From: Paenibacillus sonchi
GTDB lineage: Bacteria; Bacillota; Bacilli; Paenibacillales; Paenibacillaceae
Length of the DNA stretch: 64,000 nucleotides
Assembly (NCBI RefSeq): GCF_016772475.1
Contig: NZ_CP068595.1
Coordinates: 5,580,001 to 5,644,000, forward strand
Direction: 5' to 3'
The position numbers were made by a program, and so were the translations under genes. The notes beneath the pieces were generated by a model. That model was not told where the DNA came from. It saw nothing but the letters and a program-made list of their open reading frames with translations, and did no database searches. Shown here piece by piece: positions 47,643 through 56,961 of the stretch; the stretch's first letter is position 1, and each line of letters begins with the position of its first letter.

Positions 47643-49700
47643 ATGAAAAAAATCATTGCTGTTGTGATGAGTGCCATGCTCATAGCCATCCCCATACCCA
47701 GGAATCAGGCCTCAGCACAAGCCCATAAGGATACTGCGCTGGAGAAAGCCCACAAGCTGGCTTCGGCGATCGTGTCCGACTATGGGGTAACCGGCTTGCA
47801 GTACGCTATTATGGATAAGGGGAAGATAGTATTATCCGACAGCACGGGTGTCCGCAATAAAGCAGCCAACACTCCCATTACGAAAGACACGATGTTCGGC
47901 ATCGGCTCGGTCAGCAAAATGTATGTAACGGCTGCCGCGATGATGCTTGCTGATGCGGGCAAAATTGATATCGATCAGCCGCTTGTCACGTATATCAAGG
48001 AGTTCAGCATGGCGGATGAAAGATATAAGGAAATTACCCCGCGTATGCTCATGAATCATTCCTCAGGACTGTACGGCAGTCATTATGCCAACAGCATGCT
48101 GTTCGATGACAATGACACCCGGAACCGTGATGAATTATTGATGAGGCTGCAATCAGAACACTTAAAGTCCAAACCGGGCGAATATTCGGTGTATTGCAAC
48201 GATGGATTTCAACTGCTGGAAATCCTGGTTGAACGGGTAAGCGGTTTAAGCTATACCGAATTTCTGGATCAGAAGGTTAACCAGCCTCTGAAATTAACCT
48301 CCACCAAAACACCGCTTAGTGCTTTTGACAGAGAAAAGCTAGCGAAAACCTATTACCCTGGAACGGAACAGGCTTTGCCCGTTGAGAATGCCAACGTCAT
48401 TGGTGCAGGCGGGCTCTACTCCACTGCTGAAGAGCTGGCCGCTTTCGGAGATGTACTGATCGGAAACCGAACCGATATTTTATCGGAGAAATCAGCTGCC
48501 GCGATGCAAAGCCCTGAATACAGAAAAGGCATTTGGGTGCCAGAGGAGACAAACAGCTTTAACTATGGTCTTGGCTGGGATGCCGTCAGCTTGGCCCCGT
48601 TTGATGATTACGGCATCAAGGCATTATCCAAAGGCGGGGATACCGTTATGTATCATGCGGCTTTGACTACATTGCCTGAACATAATATTTCGATCGCCGT
48701 CCTGTCATCGGGCGGGAGCTCGCTGTATAATACTGTTTTTGCATCTAATGTTCTATTGGAATATTTGCAGGACAAAGGCCAGATCAAAGGAATTGTACCG
48801 GACCGCACCTTTGAACCTTCCGTAAAGGTCAACATGCCGGCGGAGCAGCTCGCGTATTCCGGATTATACGGCGCTGTCGGCACAACGCTGAATGTGGAGA
48901 TGAAGAACGGCGAGATGAAGCTGCCCGCACTGGAAGGGGGAATTATCCCTCCACAAACCTATGTGTATACGGGCAATGGACAATTCAAAAGCAATGACGG
49001 CAAAGCGGCAGTAAGCTTTGACAAACAATCAAACGGAAAGATCTATTTTAAGCTGAAGGCATATGTGGATTTCCCTGGAATCGGGCAAGCGGTTATGGTC
49101 ACCTATGAATACCAGAAGCTGGATGCCAATCCTCTACAGTCGGCAACAAAAGCTGCATGGGAGCAAAGGAACCATAAAAATTACTATGGATTGGATGAAA
49201 AGATCAATTCGCTGTTCTATCTCTCCCCTGTCATTTTAATCCGGACTATCACTGTGGATAGTGCAAACGGCTATGCGTCAGGCACCAGAATTGTTGATGA
49301 GCATACAGCCGTAAATGCCGCCGAAATTCCGGTGATGAGCGGAAGGGATGCCTTCGATTTGAGCTTCCATACCGAGGACAACAAAGAGTATTTGACGATT
49401 GACGGGCAGGCATACCTTAGTGAAGATGCCGTGAATCCGATCTACGGCGGAGGTACATCGATCTGTACGATTGAGGATAACGGTCACGCCATATGGTTCA
49501 AGATTGATGCCAAATCGGCTGCCAAAACCATGCGCGTTGAAGCTCCAACAAGTGGAGGGGTTATCGTTTACGATGGCAAAGGAATGCCTGTGTACTCCTC
49601 TATCGTGAATAAAGACAAATCCGTTGTCCTCCCGGAAGGCGGAATGATTGTTTTCGGCGGAGAGGCAGGGGATGTTTTTCAGATTAGTATGAAGAAATAG
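47643..49700 (+). CDS. Secreted serine hydrolase of the beta-lactamase (class C/PBP-like) superfamily
   Basis: This 685-residue protein has a signal peptide (MKKIIAVVMSAMLIAIPIP) and a beta-lactamase-fold domain with the S-x-x-K motif at residues 89-92 (GSVSKMY), Tyr-x-Asn in SVYCNDG and a KTG-like box in LSKGGDTVMYH. About 280 further beta-rich residues may bind cell wall or substrate. Such proteins are usually D-aminopeptidases or esterases rather than true beta-lactamases. ATG 47643 has AAGGAGG 8 bases upstream. It follows the Agr-like kinase but behind that operon's terminator. Confidence 0.87.
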   Translation: MKKIIAVVMSAMLIAIPIPRNQASAQAHKDTALEKAHKLASAIVSDYGVTGLQYAIMDKGKIVLSDSTGVRNKAANTPITKDTMFGIGSVSKMYVTAAAMMLADAGKIDIDQPLVTYIKEFSMADERYKEITPRMLMNHSSGLYGSHYANSMLFDDNDTRNRDELLMRLQSEHLKSKPGEYSVYCNDGFQLLEILVERVSGLSYTEFLDQKVNQPLKLTSTKTPLSAFDREKLAKTYYPGTEQALPVENANVIGAGGLYSTAEELAAFGDVLIGNRTDILSEKSAAAMQSPEYRKGIWVPEETNSFNYGLGWDAVSLAPFDDYGIKALSKGGDTVMYHAALTTLPEHNISIAVLSSGGSSLYNTVFASNVLLEYLQDKGQIKGIVPDRTFEPSVKVNMPAEQLAYSGLYGAVGTTLNVEMKNGEMKLPALEGGIIPPQTYVYTGNGQFKSNDGKAAVSFDKQSNGKIYFKLKAYVDFPGIGQAVMVTYEYQKLDANPLQSATKAAWEQRNHKNYYGLDEKINSLFYLSPVILIRTITVDSANGYASGTRIVDEHTAVNAAEIPVMSGRDAFDLSFHTEDNKEYLTIDGQAYLSEDAVNPIYGGGTSICTIEDNGHAIWFKIDAKSAAKTMRVEAPTSGGVIVYDGKGMPVYSSIVNKDKSVVLPEGGMIVFGGEAGDVFQISMKK

Positions 49701-49712
49701 AGGCTTGAAAAA

Positions 49713-49746
49713 ACAAATAGACCGCCCTGGGAGGCGGTCTATTTGT
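49713..49746. terminator. Terminator between convergent hydrolase and MFS genes
   Basis: A 14-bp perfect stem (ACAAATAGACCGCC and its complement), loop CTGGGA. A T-run follows on the minus strand (GTTTTTTC), so it mainly serves the MFS gene. Confidence 0.85.
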
Positions 49747-49780
49747 GCGTTATTAAACCTTACATATAGACATCGCGATG

Positions 49781-51031
49781 TTATGTCTCTTGTACCGCAT
49801 GTGCATGATCCGGCGCTTTTTGGTTCATGATCGGCACCATGACCAGTGCGCCAAGGAAAAATAATAGTCCTGCCCCGCTATAGATCGTACCCAGCGAAAA
49901 GGCATCCTTTAACGCGCCGGCGAAAGACATGGAAACGACCATCATGCCTACGAACATCGGATTCAGAACCCCATTTACCCGGCCGACAATGGAGCTGTGT
50001 GACCATTTCAGAATCATTGTACTGATCCCGATATGAATACAAGGGAACACAAGCCCGTTCAGAAATTGAACGGTCAGCGTGACCGGAACGCTTGTCGAAT
50101 ACCCGACAATAATTGTGCAGACCGCGCCTGCCAGCATACCAATCGCCAGTAGGAGCTGCGGCGGAACCCGCTTCGCGAAGACGGCTACGACCCCGCCCCC
50201 AATAAGCATGGCTGCGCCATTCACCATCAGCAGATATTGCAGGAACTCCTCGCTTTTGCCCAACCGTTCCGTTACGATAAACAGGTTGAGCGCTTGGGCT
50301 ACCCCAACTGCCAGTCCGGCGAGAATAAACGCGAGTCCGAGCATACGCAGCACTTGGCTGTGCCAGACATAGCGGAAGCCTTCAATGAAATCTTTACGGA
50401 ACTGCCCTTTTGCGGCGGTCGTTTGAGGTTTCAGATTATCCTCAGGCAAACGAACAAGGACGAGTGCGGATAGCAGAAAAACCACACCCATTATAGCGAT
50501 TGACGTTTCAAGGCCAAACGTGCTGTACACGAAGGTGCCGAGCATAGGGCCAAGCACCATAAAGATGGCCATGAGTGATTGGAATAAAGCCATCCCTTGC
50601 TGCAGCTGTTCTTCCGGCACATGATACTTGAACAATCGCATGCTTGAAGGCTGGGAGAACTGTGATAGAATCGCCGAGATAAATGCAACAAGGTAGACGG
50701 AATGCCAAGAACCGTAATGTACGGTCAGAAGTACTGCAAATACCGATACCGCAGATAATAAATCGCACCAGATCATCGTTCGCTTCGGCCTCCAGCGGTC
50801 GGCAAATGTTCCTCCGATGAACGAAAAAACAAAAATAGGTGCGAATTCTGCTACGCTGATTAACGAAATGGCGTAAGGATCATTGTTTGTCCTATCTGCA
50901 ACATACAGAAGAATAGCGAAATTACGGACCCAAATGCCGATCTGCAGCAGCACACTAGAGAGTAGAATCGTCTGCAGGAACCGATTGCGGAGCAGGCTTG
51001 GTGCATTGGTGCTTTTTTCTTGCCTATTCAA
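49781..51031 (-). CDS. MFS transporter, DHA3 (MefA/EntS-like) family
   Basis: This 416-residue protein has 12 predicted membrane helices, motif A-like GGTFADRWRPKRTMIWCD and HVPEEQLQQGMALFQSLMAI, typical of the MFS_3 group that includes macrolide exporters MefA and siderophore exporters. The substrate is unknown. The start is TTG at 51031, with GGAGG 11 bases upstream. A perfect 17-bp palindrome lies in its leader at 51056-51072 and may be an operator or attenuating hairpin. Confidence 0.88.
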   Translation of the reverse strand: MNRQEKSTNAPSLLRNRFLQTILLSSVLLQIGIWVRNFAILLYVADRTNNDPYAISLISVAEFAPIFVFSFIGGTFADRWRPKRTMIWCDLLSAVSVFAVLLTVHYGSWHSVYLVAFISAILSQFSQPSSMRLFKYHVPEEQLQQGMALFQSLMAIFMVLGPMLGTFVYSTFGLETSIAIMGVVFLLSALVLVRLPEDNLKPQTTAAKGQFRKDFIEGFRYVWHSQVLRMLGLAFILAGLAVGVAQALNLFIVTERLGKSEEFLQYLLMVNGAAMLIGGGVVAVFAKRVPPQLLLAIGMLAGAVCTIIVGYSTSVPVTLTVQFLNGLVFPCIHIGISTMILKWSHSSIVGRVNGVLNPMFVGMMVVSMSFAGALKDAFSLGTIYSGAGLLFFLGALVMVPIMNQKAPDHAHAVQET

Positions 51032-51055
51032 TTTTATTCAACCTCCAATTGTCTG

Positions 51056-51072
51056 CAAAGATGCCATCTTTG
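51056..51072 (-). promoter_or_regulatory. Perfect palindrome in the DHA3 transporter leader
   Basis: CAAAGATG-C-CATCTTTG lies about 25 bases upstream of the TTG start and just before the ribosome site. It could be a repressor site or an RNA hairpin. Confidence 0.4.
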
Positions 51073-51415
51073 ATTAAATGGTATGACTCTCCTTTCATTA
51101 GCCTCATCTTTTCGTTTGATCTAAGTCATTTTTGTCAATTATAATATATTTAAATACCTGATATTTCTTATTTTTTGCTATGTTGAGTAAAAACTAATAT
51201 ATTTAGATGATTATATCACAGGAGTGAAAGCTCAGATATTGTAACATCACTTTTTCCACTTCTGATTGTGGCTTTTTCTAGCAGACTGGTTCCATTCAAA
51301 TCCAAACATCCCGCCAGTTAATTTCTGGCGGGACTTGAAATCTTCAGCGTGTACATCCGATTACCATGAGGCCGGAGAGCCGCCGAGTATTTTTGAAGGA
51401 TTACACTTTCTTAGT

Positions 51416-51599
51416 GATTGCATTTTGTACAATAGAAAGCTGAGAGTTCTGCGGCGAATCGCATTCTGTTGTATTTCGTGCAGCAGATTTCTTGATTTGG
51501 AGTCAAAAGCGCCTTTTCTGCCCGATTCTGCTGTACAGAGTGCAACAGATTCGATTTTCCCGCTGATATAGGGATCATCTATTGTATAAAGTGCAATTG
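51416..51599. repeat. Four copies of a palindromic CTGTTGTA-N5-TGCARCAG element
   Basis: Units are centred near 51425, 51476, 51538 and 51589, each an imperfect 21-bp dyad with a 5-base centre (best: CTGTTGTA-TTTCG-TGCAGCAG and CTGCTGTA-CAGAG-TGCAACAG). The rest of 51073-51578 holds only the stem TCCCGCCAG/CTGGCGGGA at 51309-51333 and no gene I can support. Confidence 0.55.
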
Positions 51600-52133
51600 A
51601 ATGCCGGCCAGCCCAGTCTGAGCTTCAATCGTTTCGATCAGGACAGCTTCGGTCTGACCCTCCAGTGTCTTATTCTCCTTGTCCAAGTTCGCTATATTGA
51701 AAATCGTCGCTTGCCGTTCGCCGGCTGTACTCGTTGAATCCAGCTCATACAACCGGTGCAGCAGCACTGCCGCCTCGGCTCGGGTCGTACCGGAACGGGG
51801 CTTGAACATGCCCTGAGCCGTGCCTTGCAGAAGCCCGGCTCGCTGCAAGCTTATCACGCTCTCCCTTGCATAACCCGCAATTGAGCCTGCATCGCTGAAG
51901 ACTTCCTCCGGCGCCTTCTGCATGTACATGCCGTTTAGCCCGGCTAACGGGATCAAGCGGTACACCATCACGGCCATTTCCTGCCTGCTGATTGGATCGT
52001 TGACCCCGAACGAACCGTCTGTCCGGCCTTCGGCAATGCCCAGCAATTGCGCAGCCGTCACCGCCTGATAATACCGAAATGTCGGCTTCTCCTGCCGCAA
52101 GACGTAAGACGTCCAAGGCGCCCAACTTTTCAT
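51579..52133 (-). pseudogene. Out-of-frame S-layer-homology tail of the GH74-type protein
   Basis: From about 52075 this frame encodes one N-terminally trimmed S-layer-homology repeat (YYQAVTAAQLLGIAEGRTDG...PISRQEMAVMVYRLIPL) and one fuller repeat (VFSDAGSIAGYARESVISLQ...TTRAEAAVLLHRLYEL), then about 45 residues. These would attach the enzyme to cell-wall polymer, but they are in a different frame from the body of the gene. Normally three repeats are present, so an internal deletion is likely. Confidence 0.75.
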
Positions 52134-55100
52134 GTAGCGCAGTCTGCAGTGTCTGCAGCGGAATTTCCAGGCGGATTGAAGCTGCTTCCGGCGGCAGCAC
52201 GGCCTCTAAAGTAAGAAGGCGGCCAGACATTGGGCTGAGCGCAGCAGCAATCTCCCCTTCGGTGAAACGGATAACCGCTTCTCCCTCTGCATTAACCTCA
52301 GGTATCGCCTTCAATCGTCCCGGCTCCACTTTAGCACCTGAGGCGGAGGCGGCTATGGCATCGCGCCAGGTGAACGGCATTCCGCCTGTCTTCGAATCCT
52401 CCCCCGGCTTTTCTTCCTCAGGCGACCCCGCATCTGTGCCCGGAGGTTCCGGCACTTCCTCCCGCGCCTCCACTTTGAAGCTGTACACGGCAGCCTCTTT
52501 AGCTGCTTCACTGTGCGCTTGCAGTTCGGCGGTCCCCGGGTTCACTGCGGTCAGCCACACGCTGGATAATCCGTTCTCCAGGTGATATACCGCTTCCGAC
52601 ACAGTGGCAACCTTAGGATCACTGACAAAGAAGCGGATCGGACCTGCCGCGGCTTCCGCTGAATGTACCGCAGCGGTCACCTGGAAAGAATCGCCAGGAT
52701 ACAGCACAGGCGGCTGCTGATAGGTGTCCATTGTGACACTTGCATCTTCCATCTGCGGAACGAGCCGCACCGTAACCGAGGTCTGCACCTGACGGCCGAA
52801 ACGGTCTTCCGCCGTCAGTTCAATCCGGTTCACGCCTTCCGCAAGCGGAATGGCGAGCCGGAAAACGTTCAAATAATGAACACTGCACGGGGTCTCCAGG
52901 TCTGTTCCGTTATGCTTTACTTTTAGGATGACACCTTCGCCCGTTCGCCCTGTTATCTCATAGACCGGTCCCATTGAGTTCCCGCCGGACTGATCCAGTT
53001 GCAGCACCGGAGGCGGTGTATCCGATACGGTCTTGGCAGTATTCACATGTGTAGCTCCGTAAGGATCGGTTGCGGCCAGCGAAAATTTCACAGCATCGGC
53101 AACCGTCGTATTGGTCCCGTTAGTTGTCAATTTGACAGAGTTGCCAGTGCCTGCGGCGAGCGTATAGGTACCGATATACACCCACATGTTGTCATTGTTA
53201 GTCTGGTGGATTCTGGGGGCTGTATCTTTTCCTCCCTCATGCGTAATCTCCAGCGGAAGATTATAGCCCCGGTTCGGGCTGGCGTTCCACAGCATATAAA
53301 CGTTGTATTGCCCGGGTACCGTGACATACGGTGTCCACTTCGCCCATTTGCCGGCCACATTGCCGTCGTGCAAATAATCTGCGCCAAACCGCGACGCCGA
53401 CCAGCTGCTGCTGCTCCACTGTCCATCCGAAGCAAACCCGCTGTCCCGGTTGTCCACGATAATATCCAGCCGCTCGTCCGCAGGGGTAACTGCCTGGACT
53501 GGCGCCGTACTGCCCGAGGAATTTCCCGAGCTGTCCACAGCCTCCAGTTTATAATAATAAGTGCGTTTCTCCTCGATGCCTGACCGGTCCGCATAGGAAT
53601 TGGAGGTAAGCAGTGAGGCGATTTTATTGGAGGCACCAGGGGTGAAATCAGCCGCAGTGCCGCGGTACAGATTATATCCCATCAGATCGGGTTCGGTATT
53701 GGCTTGCCATTCCAGCATAATACGGGATGCAGCGGTATCTGTCACCCGGAGGCCCTGCGGAAGGGCCGGAGCCTCCAGGTCCTCTCCTTTGGTCACCGCC
53801 CGGACCTGGACACTGGCAGCGGAAACATTACCGGCATAATCCAGCGCCTGCACTTGAAAGGCGTACTCCGTCTCCGGTGTTAAACCCGAAATGCTGTAGG
53901 AAGTGCCATACGTATCAGCGATGAAGGTACCATCCGCATACGACACCCGGTATCCTTTGATGCCCGATCCGGCATCCGTGGCCGGGTTCCAGCGCAGATC
54001 CACACTGGTGCGGCGTTCAATCGCAACTTCTAAACCTGCCGGTGTGGAAGGCGCTTCTTTGTCGTTCTCGTATACAGGTGCTTCTGTCTCTGCCGATTTG
54101 GCGCCGTACAAAAGCCCTGTGCCGTTGGTGCCAATGTACACTCTACCGTGCACTTGCCGGTCCCCTGCCATCGCGTTTGGATCATTGCCGGGAAAAAAGT
54201 CGTCATCGCTTATCTTTATCCAGGTTACACCCATATCGTCCGAGCGGAAAATCGCCTCTTTGGCATATCCCGCTACTTTGCCGTATACGAAGACGGCAGG
54301 GTTAAGACGGCCGGGAGCGTTTTTGCCAAAGCTGAACAGGAACGCCCGCTCTACGTTGGCGATTTTGCTGAAGGAAGCGCCGGCATCGCCGGAGCGGTAC
54401 AGCCCTTGATCCCCCAGGCCGACCCATACCTCACCCATGGCACCGGGAGCGGCTTGCACGGTATGCCAGGCGACAGACTGTCCGGGCAGCGAAGATGCGT
54501 TTGTCCATGAGGCTCCCCCATTGGTGCTGCGGTAAAACTTGCCCGATTTGTCGTAAGCGTAAAAATATTGGCCATTGACCTTATCTGAGGATAATGGCTG
54601 GTAATAGTTGCCGAAGACATCACTTCCGGCTTGCAGCTCCGTGGGCAGGCCGCTGCTTTTCACCCAATTTGCACCGCGGTCCCGTGAATAATAAGCGGCG
54701 CTTTTTTGCGGAATCCACACCATATTGTTCCCGTCGGTTGCTGACACAGCCACTTTGCCGCCTTGGACGCCTTTGAAGGGCAAGGACGGGAAAGCTTTGT
54801 AAGTCATTCCGCCGTCCAGTGAATATCCCCCGTTCCCGGGATCAGGCAATGAGTCGCCGTTCCAGCCATATGTGCCCACTCTGACCGTAAAATCCGGCTG
54901 CGTCTCCTGCACATCAATACCTGTAGTGGTCAGCAGACGAATGTCCCCGCTTCCGGTAAAATAAGTGGACACCGGAAACTCCGTCAACGAAAAATGGTCA
55001 AAACCTCCGTTATCGGCAATACCGCTGTGAAGAAGCGCTTTTCCTCCGGGCGGACTGACCAGATTACCTACGTTCACTGTCGTTTCCAGTCCTGAAGCAT

Positions 55101-56328
55101 AATTGGTCCATACGGAGGACGCCGCTCCGATATTGTCTGTCCGCCACACATAATACCAGTCGCCCATCCAGACACGCTGGGGATTAAACGGGTCAATGAC
55201 CAGCGATGAGGTAGCTGAAGACCAGTGCCAGTCCGGAATCCAGGGTGTCGTAATCTCCCGCTTGATGTTCCCCTGATCCAGGGAAAAAGTTTTCCAGGTG
55301 GCTCCGCCATCCTCCGAACGGTAAATCGGATTTTTGTGGTCATCCAGTTTGCGCGAAGTCATTATAACGTTTGGATTGGCCGGATCGATCGTCACCGGAC
55401 CAAAGGCCTTGCCTTTGTCGGCCGCAGGCGTAATATCCTCCCAGGCGTTTCCGGTCAGTCTGGCTAAACCGCCGTCATGGGTAATGTACAGCCGCCCGCC
55501 GCGGTCAAGTGCAGCCCGGAGCGGCTTGGCTGGACTGCCTTTCAGCAATGACCAGGTAACCCCGGCGTCCTTGCTTACGTACACCCCTGAATTATAAGCG
55601 CCTGCATAAAGGGTCTTGCTCGGAGATCCCTTGCTCCCGCTCGTCTGGTCAAAAGTGATGAAGGTAATCCCGCTTTTACTTGTGTCAGCGAAGGACGGGA
55701 ATGAGCTTACCTTGACCCACGAGCCGCTCTCCGCCGCGCGGCTGCTGCGGAACAGCCCCTTGGTCCGGGAGCCGAAATACACCGTATTGCCGTCATTGGG
55801 GTCTACGGCAAGCCGTTCAGCCGTACGGGCCGGCCCGTTGGCGAACATCGGCACATCTGCTCCATCCGCCTTCAGGTTGGTGCGGGTCCACGTTTCCCCA
55901 CGGTCAATTGATTTGTAGATGTCACTAGGCTTCCAGTAATCGTATTTGCCGAGCGCGGCATATACAATATCCGGGTCGGACGGGTCAATAGCTATGCTCT
56001 CCCCGCCGTACAAATTCACTTCGCTGCGGTCGGCAAAGCCCACAAGTTGCTTCCAGCGCTTGCCGGATTCCTCCCAGCGGTAAATGCCGCCTACATCAGT
56101 CCGTATGTAGGCCAGATTCTTCTCGGCGGGATGCACCAGCAGCCCAGTCACATAGCCTCCACCGCCAATGGGAACATTACTCCACGCATACGGCTCTGCT
56201 GCTATCGCTGCTCCCGTTTCACCCGGCAGTTCGGCAGCCCGGCCCGTTCCCGGGCCCCACACCAAAGTAATCACCATTGCACAAACGAGCAGCATGCTAA
56301 GTTTCTGCGTTCTCCCTATTATTTTCAA
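51745..56328 (-). CDS. Secreted multidomain GH74-type xyloglucanase, C-terminus frameshifted
   Basis: This protein of about 1,527 residues has a signal peptide (KLSMLLVCAMVITLVWG). A twin seven-bladed propeller of the GH74/sialidase-repeat type follows, with many S-x-D-G-G-x-T-W motifs; candidate catalytic Asp residues lie in YIRTDVGGIYRW and SGIADNGGFDH. Then come two fibronectin III domains, a golvesin/xanthan-lyase-like binding domain (IIVDNRDSGF...GKWAKWTPYVTVPGQYNVYML) and Ig-like domains. The start is TTG 56328, with AGGGGG 6 bases before. After about 52075 the frame departs from the S-layer-homology sequence and ends in about 110 unrelated residues. The likely role is xyloglucan degradation at the cell surface. 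Confidence 0.85.
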   Translation of the reverse strand: MKIIGRTQKLSMLLVCAMVITLVWGPGTGRAAELPGETGAAIAAEPYAWSNVPIGGGGYVTGLLVHPAEKNLAYIRTDVGGIYRWEESGKRWKQLVGFADRSEVNLYGGESIAIDPSDPDIVYAALGKYDYWKPSDIYKSIDRGETWTRTNLKADGADVPMFANGPARTAERLAVDPNDGNTVYFGSRTKGLFRSSRAAESGSWVKVSSFPSFADTSKSGITFITFDQTSGSKGSPSKTLYAGAYNSGVYVSKDAGVTWSLLKGSPAKPLRAALDRGGRLYITHDGGLARLTGNAWEDITPAADKGKAFGPVTIDPANPNVIMTSRKLDDHKNPIYRSEDGGATWKTFSLDQGNIKREITTPWIPDWHWSSATSSLVIDPFNPQRVWMGDWYYVWRTDNIGAASSVWTNYASGLETTVNVGNLVSPPGGKALLHSGIADNGGFDHFSLTEFPVSTYFTGSGDIRLLTTTGIDVQETQPDFTVRVGTYGWNGDSLPDPGNGGYSLDGGMTYKAFPSLPFKGVQGGKVAVSATDGNNMVWIPQKSAAYYSRDRGANWVKSSGLPTELQAGSDVFGNYYQPLSSDKVNGQYFYAYDKSGKFYRSTNGGASWTNASSLPGQSVAWHTVQAAPGAMGEVWVGLGDQGLYRSGDAGASFSKIANVERAFLFSFGKNAPGRLNPAVFVYGKVAGYAKEAIFRSDDMGVTWIKISDDDFFPGNDPNAMAGDRQVHGRVYIGTNGTGLLYGAKSAETEAPVYENDKEAPSTPAGLEVAIERRTSVDLRWNPATDAGSGIKGYRVSYADGTFIADTYGTSYSISGLTPETEYAFQVQALDYAGNVSAASVQVRAVTKGEDLEAPALPQGLRVTDTAASRIMLEWQANTEPDLMGYNLYRGTAADFTPGASNKIASLLTSNSYADRSGIEEKRTYYYKLEAVDSSGNSSGSTAPVQAVTPADERLDIIVDNRDSGFASDGQWSSSSWSASRFGADYLHDGNVAGKWAKWTPYVTVPGQYNVYMLWNASPNRGYNLPLEITHEGGKDTAPRIHQTNNDNMWVYIGTYTLAAGTGNSVKLTTNGTNTTVADAVKFSLAATDPYGATHVNTAKTVSDTPPPVLQLDQSGGNSMGPVYEITGRTGEGVILKVKHNGTDLETPCSVHYLNVFRLAIPLAEGVNRIELTAEDRFGRQVQTSVTVRLVPQMEDASVTMDTYQQPPVLYPGDSFQVTAAVHSAEAAAGPIRFFVSDPKVATVSEAVYHLENGLSSVWLTAVNPGTAELQAHSEAAKEAAVYSFKVEAREEVPEPPGTDAGSPEEEKPGEDSKTGGMPFTWRDAIAASASGAKVEPGRLKAIPEVNAEGEAVIRFTEGEIAAALSPMSGRLLTLEAVLPPEAASIRLEIPLQTLQTALHEKLGALDVLRLAAGEADISVLSGGDGCAIAGHCRRPDRRFVRGQRSNQQAGNGRDGVPLDPVSRAKRHVHAEGAGGSLQRCRLNCGLCKGERDKLAASRASARHGSGHVQAPFRYDPSRGGSAAAPVV

Positions 56329-56360
56329 ATGATTCCCCCTATTGCTGTTTGCCAGGAAAT

Positions 56361-56370
56361 AAAGCGCTTT
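56361..56370 (-). promoter_or_regulatory. Possible cre core upstream of the GH74-type gene
   Basis: AAAGCGCTTT, the symmetric core of strong CcpA sites, lies 33 bases before the TTG start; the flanks match the consensus poorly. Confidence 0.35.
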
Positions 56371-56554
56371 CCATAAATGTTGCGGCAAACCGTCATCCCC
56401 TGGATTCACCTTGAATCTTAACAAAAGCAGCCTTCCGCAATAATCATCAAATCTTGTGTCCTGCATGAACAAATCTAATTTTGCTGCGGTAAAGGGTACG
56501 TGATCTGGAACCTCCTCCCACTGAAGACTCGTGAACTAATACTATGTGCTCAAA

Positions 56555-56622
56555 GCAAAAAAGCCGCATGCATGCGGCTGGAATAAAGCCAATATAGGCT
56601 GCCGAATGGGAACGGCAGCCTA
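56555..56622 (-). terminator. Two hairpins behind the small DUF6254-like gene
   Basis: TAGGCTGCCG/CGGCAGCCTA (56595-56622) is followed, in minus-strand order, by the perfect palindrome AGCCGCATGCATGCGGCT (56562-56579) with TTTTTT after it. The second is a proper terminator. Confidence 0.75.
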
Positions 56623-56637
56623 CCTCCTTGAGACTGG

Positions 56638-56766
56638 TTAAGACGTAGTATGTTCCGCACCATACTCGCTGGAAAGCTCTTTCAGCGACTTGATTTTACC
56701 ATGGGGCTGCTGATCCTGCTTGCGGGACTTCCACTCAGCTTCTTTTCTTTGCTTCGGCTGGCTCAT
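56638..56766 (-). CDS. Small basic protein, DUF6254-like (42 residues)
   Basis: The peptide MSQPKQRKEAEWKSRKQDQQ continues with PHGKIKSLKELSSEYGAEHTTS. The W-x-x-R-K-x-x-P-H-G-K-(I/V)-K-S-x-x-E-L pattern matches short proteins of unknown function common in Bacillaceae. ATG 56766 has GAGGAGG 8 bases upstream; the longer frame to 56865 is unsupported. It is soluble and strongly charged, with no neighbour in an operon. Confidence 0.75.
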   Translation of the reverse strand: MSQPKQRKEAEWKSRKQDQQPHGKIKSLKELSSEYGAEHTTS

Positions 56767-56897
56767 CTCGGTAGCCTCCTCTGGAAATGCATCATGTATA
56801 CTACAGTAAATAGGATGCTGAATATTGCGTTTATTCATACGTGTAAGTTTGCTTTCATAATTCATACTCCGCAGACTTCATTTTTCACTGAACATTA

Positions 56898-56944
56898 AAA
56901 GGGTCTGTCCCAAGACCAATTCATGGCTTTGGGACAGACCCTTT
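56898..56944 (-). terminator. Strong terminator of the amino-acid ABC operon
   Basis: AAAGGGTCTGTCCCAA pairs with TTGGGACAGACCCTTT (16 bp), followed on the minus strand by TTTTAATG. Confidence 0.85.
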
Positions 56945-56961
56945 CCTAAATCAATTTTTTA

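Noticed and set aside
52999..53583. 194-codon plus-strand ORF inside the GH74-type gene
   Set aside because: Antisense shadow of fibronectin and binding domains.
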